Origin: an uncultured Akkermansia sp.
GTDB lineage: Bacteria > Verrucomicrobiota > Verrucomicrobiia > Verrucomicrobiales > Akkermansiaceae
Assembly: GCA_900766865.1 (NCBI GenBank)
Contig: CAAFXA010000517.1
Coordinates: 1 to 16,848, forward strand
Direction of reading: 5' to 3'
Length of the DNA: 16,848 nucleotides
In this document: positions 14,676 through 16,848 of the stretch, one piece after another
Position numbering within the stretch: the first letter of the stretch is position 1
Layout of the letters: the number at the start of each line of letters is the position of its first letter
Translations under genes and position numbers: made by a program
Notes under the pieces: generated by a model
What the model was told of the DNA's origin: nothing
The model's database searches: none
The model's input: only the letters and a program-made list of their open reading frames with translations

Positions 14676-16235
14676 TCAGAACAGGATGTCGAGAACGTCG
14701 GTCGGGGAGGGGCGGGAAGAGGGCGCGTCCGGTTTTGAGGGGGTGGGCGCCTGCTCTTCTTCGGGGGCATCCCCGGGCTTTTGTTTTTTGCCGCCGGAAA
14801 GGAAACCGCCGATGACATCGCCTACGGTTTCGGCGGCCTTGCTGGTGGCGTTGAGGGCGGCATCTGCAGCGTGGGCTGCCAAGATAGTGCTCAGGCGTGC
14901 AGAGAGGTCTTCCTGCGGGGCGCTGGTTGTACCGCTGAGGTTGACATTGACCCAGCGGTAGCCCGCATCTCCGCTTGCATTGAAAATCTTGCCGCCTGCT
15001 TCCGGTTGCAGCGCAAAGAGTTGGCTGACCAGGTTTTCTGGCAGGCCCACGGTCAGTGTGCCGCGCAGGGCTCCATCTTCAGCCACAATAACGTGCCCTT
15101 TCACACGCAGCATGCCATTGCGAGCCCGCAGGTCGATGCGGTCGAACAGCCAGGCATTGTGGATATTGTGTCGGGCCCGGGAGTAGGGGTAGCTGATGCG
15201 GCATTCTGCTTTTTCCAGCTCCACGCTGCGGTAGGGGAGGGTGTTTGTCAGCTGAATCTGCGAGAGGATGGGCAGCCCTTCCAGCAGCCCCTGTTGCAGG
15301 GAGATATGGCCGCTGGCCTCCTTCAGTGTATTATTGGTACCCACCAGCTTAATGTCACCATACAGCTCGCCGGAAAGGCGTTTTTTCCAGTCCTGATTGA
15401 GCAGGCGAACCACATTGGCCTTGTTGGCCTTCAGGTCCATATACCACTGGCCATCGCTGTTCTGGTAGGAGCCCTGGGCTCGCAACTCTCCCGGCGAGAG
15501 CATCATGCGGCATTCGGAAAGAATTGTGGCTTTTTCGGTATACAGAAGTGTGGCTGTTTTGATGCTGCAGTTCTGGAGGTAGGAGAGCGGGGTGTGAACT
15601 CGCCCGTTTTCGAGAGTGACGTGCCAGTCGTTCTTCTTTCCATTCCGGTGAGGTGCCGCGGAGAGGCTGCAGCCCTGGATGTTGTATGTCTCTCCGTTCA
15701 GGCGGAGGGAGGCATCCGTATCGGCGCATTCCAGAGCTTTCAGTTCCATGGTATCGGGCGCAAAACGGCTCCAGAAACCGCCGTTGTTTTTCAGGATGGG
15801 CGGAAGCTCCGCGCCCATGGCTGCTGCATTCAGCTCCAGCGAGGCGTCCTCCAGTGTGAGTTTGCGGATAATGAGTCGGCGGCTGTAGAGTTGGCGGCGG
15901 TCGATTGTGGCCATGATACGGCTGACCGATACATTCTGCAGCGCATCCTTGCGCTGCAGCGAGACAGCCGGCAGGCTGATGAGCTCGTCATCGATGCTGA
16001 GGTTGCGAGGGATGTCAACACGGGAAGCCTGCGCCTGATTGGCCAGAATACCCTCCAGCTGTTTGCGGAAACTGTCTCCCTGCAACCAGTTGAGAATCTG
16101 GTAGAAACCAATGATGCAAAGCAGAGTGACAGCAGCCACGACTGCCAGCAGCCAGGTAAGTATTTTGCGCCCCCTGGTGCCGGCACTGAACATGCCTTGT
16201 CTGCGGAAGAATGTGTTGCGTTTTCGCCTGGCCAT
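14676..16235 (-). CDS. AsmA-like membrane-anchored protein
   Basis: 519 aa from the ATG at 16235; the 28-codon upstream extension runs through the promoter and is rejected. A very basic N-terminus (MARRKRNTFFRR) precedes one TM helix at about 26-46, so the bulk should be periplasmic. The rest is beta-strand-rich and repetitive: LIIRKLTLEDASLELN (121-136), LSGELYGDIKLVGTNNTLKE then ASGHISLQQGLLEG (287-320), RARNGMLRVKGHVIV then VNLSGTTSAPQEDL. This is the style of AsmA/TamB/DUF748-like proteins, which bridge the envelope and are linked to phospholipid transport and outer-membrane integrity. The C-terminus (482-510) is a P/E/S/K-rich tail. It has its own promoter and leads a two-gene operon with the IF-1-like gene. 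Confidence 0.65.
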   Translation of the reverse strand: MARRKRNTFFRRQGMFSAGTRGRKILTWLLAVVAAVTLLCIIGFYQILNWLQGDSFRKQLEGILANQAQASRVDIPRNLSIDDELISLPAVSLQRKDALQNVSVSRIMATIDRRQLYSRRLIIRKLTLEDASLELNAAAMGAELPPILKNNGGFWSRFAPDTMELKALECADTDASLRLNGETYNIQGCSLSAAPHRNGKKNDWHVTLENGRVHTPLSYLQNCSIKTATLLYTEKATILSECRMMLSPGELRAQGSYQNSDGQWYMDLKANKANVVRLLNQDWKKRLSGELYGDIKLVGTNNTLKEASGHISLQQGLLEGLPILSQIQLTNTLPYRSVELEKAECRISYPYSRARHNIHNAWLFDRIDLRARNGMLRVKGHVIVAEDGALRGTLTVGLPENLVSQLFALQPEAGGKIFNASGDAGYRWVNVNLSGTTSAPQEDLSARLSTILAAHAADAALNATSKAAETVGDVIGGFLSGGKKQKPGDAPEEEQAPTPSKPDAPSSRPSPTDVLDILF

Positions 16236-16247
16236 AATAACGAGGAC

Positions 16248-16276
16248 ATTATGGCACACAGTAGAGGGGGATTCAA
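16248..16276 (-). promoter_or_regulatory. Promoter of the AsmA-like operon
   Basis: On the minus strand TTGAAT (16276-16271), 17 bp, then CATAAT (16253-16248). The -10 box ends 12 nt before the ATG at 16235, predicting a leader of about 6 nt with no Shine-Dalgarno sequence. Confidence 0.55.
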
Positions 16277-16326
16277 GGATATTGTGGTCGGAGGATAAAA
16301 AAATGCAGTCCGGTGGCATTTAGGGA

Positions 16327-16361
16327 TTGACTATTGGCAGAAAATGTGCTTTACTGCACAT
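16327..16361 (+). promoter_or_regulatory. Promoter with embedded palindrome before the small lipoprotein gene
   Basis: TTGACT (16327-16332), 17 bp, TTTACT (16350-16355). A perfect inverted repeat, ATGTGC (16344-16349) and GCACAT (16356-16361), brackets the -10 box exactly, as expected for a repressor operator. A start here leaves a leader of about 25 nt without a Shine-Dalgarno site. An alternative -10, TACATT at 16374-16379, ends 7 nt before the ATG and would be leaderless, but its -35 is poor. Confidence 0.45.
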
Positions 16362-16386
16362 CGATAACTTCCATACATTATTTTTT

Positions 16387-16569
16387 ATGAAAGTCACAAC
16401 TCTGATTCTTTCTGTTGCCTGCGCTGTTGGTTTCAGCTCCTGCTGCTGCCAGTCCCAGTCTGCTCCCATTCTGCACCCCATGCCCAAGAACTGCTGCAAT
16501 CAGGACATTACCACCGATCTGCAGCAGCCCACAGAGCCTGTGAAGGTGCTCGACGTGAAGGGTAAATAA
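16387..16569 (+). CDS. Small cysteine-rich lipoprotein
   Basis: 60 aa. The ATG at 16387 begins a short lipoprotein signal peptide, MKVTTLILSVACAVGFSSC, with the likely lipidated residue C19; an upstream in-frame ATG at 16327 lies within the promoter and is rejected. The mature part is only about 42 residues and contains CCC (19-21) and CC (36-37). It has no recognisable domain and ends PVKVLDVKGK. It is a monocistronic gene with its own promoter and a strong terminator 25 nt after the stop, which argues that it is real. Possible roles are metal or redox binding or an envelope anchor; none can be shown. Confidence 0.7.
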   Translation: MKVTTLILSVACAVGFSSCCCQSQSAPILHPMPKNCCNQDITTDLQQPTEPVKVLDVKGK

Positions 16570-16594
16570 GGGTCTGCATTCAGATTTTTTTCAG

Positions 16595-16625
16595 GGCCGC
16601 TGCTGTGGAGCAGCGGCCTTTTTTT
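16595..16625 (+). terminator. Rho-independent terminator of the small lipoprotein gene
   Basis: A perfect 10-bp GC-rich stem (GGCCGCTGCT, loop GTGG, AGCAGCGGCC) followed directly by seven T. Confidence 0.93.
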
Positions 16626-16728
16626 CGGGGGTGGTCTCGCTGCAACACTGCCCGGGGCTGTTTTAAATCTGCCGGTAAAAACAGCAGGGCTGAAGTCCAG
16701 CACTCCGAAAAAGCACGTCTCGGCAAAG

Positions 16729-16787
16729 ATTTCAATTTACGCGTTGGCATAAATAGCCCCTCAGAGCGCGACAAATTGAAATTTGTC
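16729..16787. repeat. Overlapping AT-rich inverted repeats next to the right repeat
   Basis: ATTTCAATTT (16729-16738) is the exact inverse of AAATTGAAAT (16773-16782). The latter also belongs to a local palindrome, GACAAATT-ga-AATTTGTC (16770-16787). The two folds exclude each other. The element directly adjoins the GC-rich palindromic repeat and may be part of a longer composite repeat. Confidence 0.5.
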
Positions 16788-16788
16788 G

Positions 16789-16848
16789 GGCGAGCGAAGC
16801 GAGCGGAATTTGTGAGCCTCGCCGCATGGCGAGGCGGCATAAAGTAGC
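16789..16848. repeat. Dispersed palindromic (REP-like) repeat, right copy (inverted)
   Basis: This is the reverse complement of bases 17-76, with the same 8-bp stem (16816-16823 with 16828-16835; loop GCAT) and the same outer CGAGCG and GTAGC ends. It differs at a few internal positions. It runs to the last base of the window, so the true right boundary is unseen. Confidence 0.75.

Noticed and set aside
14781..16298. 505-aa plus-strand open frame opposite the AsmA-like gene
   Set aside because: Low-complexity antisense frame; the minus-strand protein has the TM anchor, promoter and operon context.
1..16848. CRISPR array, tRNA, rRNA, transposase or multi-gene defence island
   Set aside because: No regularly spaced direct repeats, no cloverleaf or rRNA signature noticed, and no transposase or toxin-antitoxin-like gene pair in any frame.

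Overview
The window looks like a chromosomal segment of a Gram-negative, high-G+C bacterium. It carries two lipoprotein signal peptides, an AsmA-like envelope protein, a polyprenyl-phosphate sugar transferase and a secreted CBM9-like/GHL10 protein. A gut-type Verrucomicrobiota (Akkermansia-like) host is my best guess from protein style, but no rRNA or marker gene settles it. Both ends stop inside inverted copies of the same palindromic dispersed repeat (17-76 and 16789-16848). This is what an assembly contig broken at repeats looks like, so both edges may be artificial.

Layout from left to right: a repeat plus the orphan C-terminal tail of a Sel1/TPR-like gene (89-229); an AT-rich, probably acquired Mrr-type restriction gene with two HARE-HTH domains (313-1350, minus); recQ (1473-3620, minus); about 1.2 kb of AT-rich, purine-polarised non-coding DNA with a perfect DnaA box and a run of helically phased A-tracts (3658-4831); a five-TM protein with a YcxB-like domain (4869-6251, plus) that converges on a secreted CBM9-like/GHL10 protein (6261-8321, minus); and clpB (8412-10988, minus) with a clear terminator.

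Next come a minus-strand cluster of sugar transferase, trmL, DEDDy exonuclease and ankyrin lipoprotein (14364 down to 11089), with gaps of 6-7 nt and one ATGA overlap. A second two-gene operon holds an AsmA-like protein and an IF-1-like OB protein (16235 down to 14436). The window ends with a tiny cysteine-rich lipoprotein (16387-16569, plus) and a strong terminator.

The most striking shared property is at the promoters. The first genes of most transcription units (mrr-like, recQ, the five-TM gene, the GHL10 gene, the sugar transferase and, more loosely, the AsmA-like gene) have sigma70-like -35/-10 boxes whose -10 ends only 6-12 nt before the start codon. This predicts leaders of about 0-6 nt and no Shine-Dalgarno site, that is, leaderless mRNAs. 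An IF-1 paralogue in the same window makes initiation in this organism worth a look. I see no CRISPR array, tRNA, rRNA, transposase or complete multi-gene defence system; the only defence candidate is the solitary Mrr-like gene.
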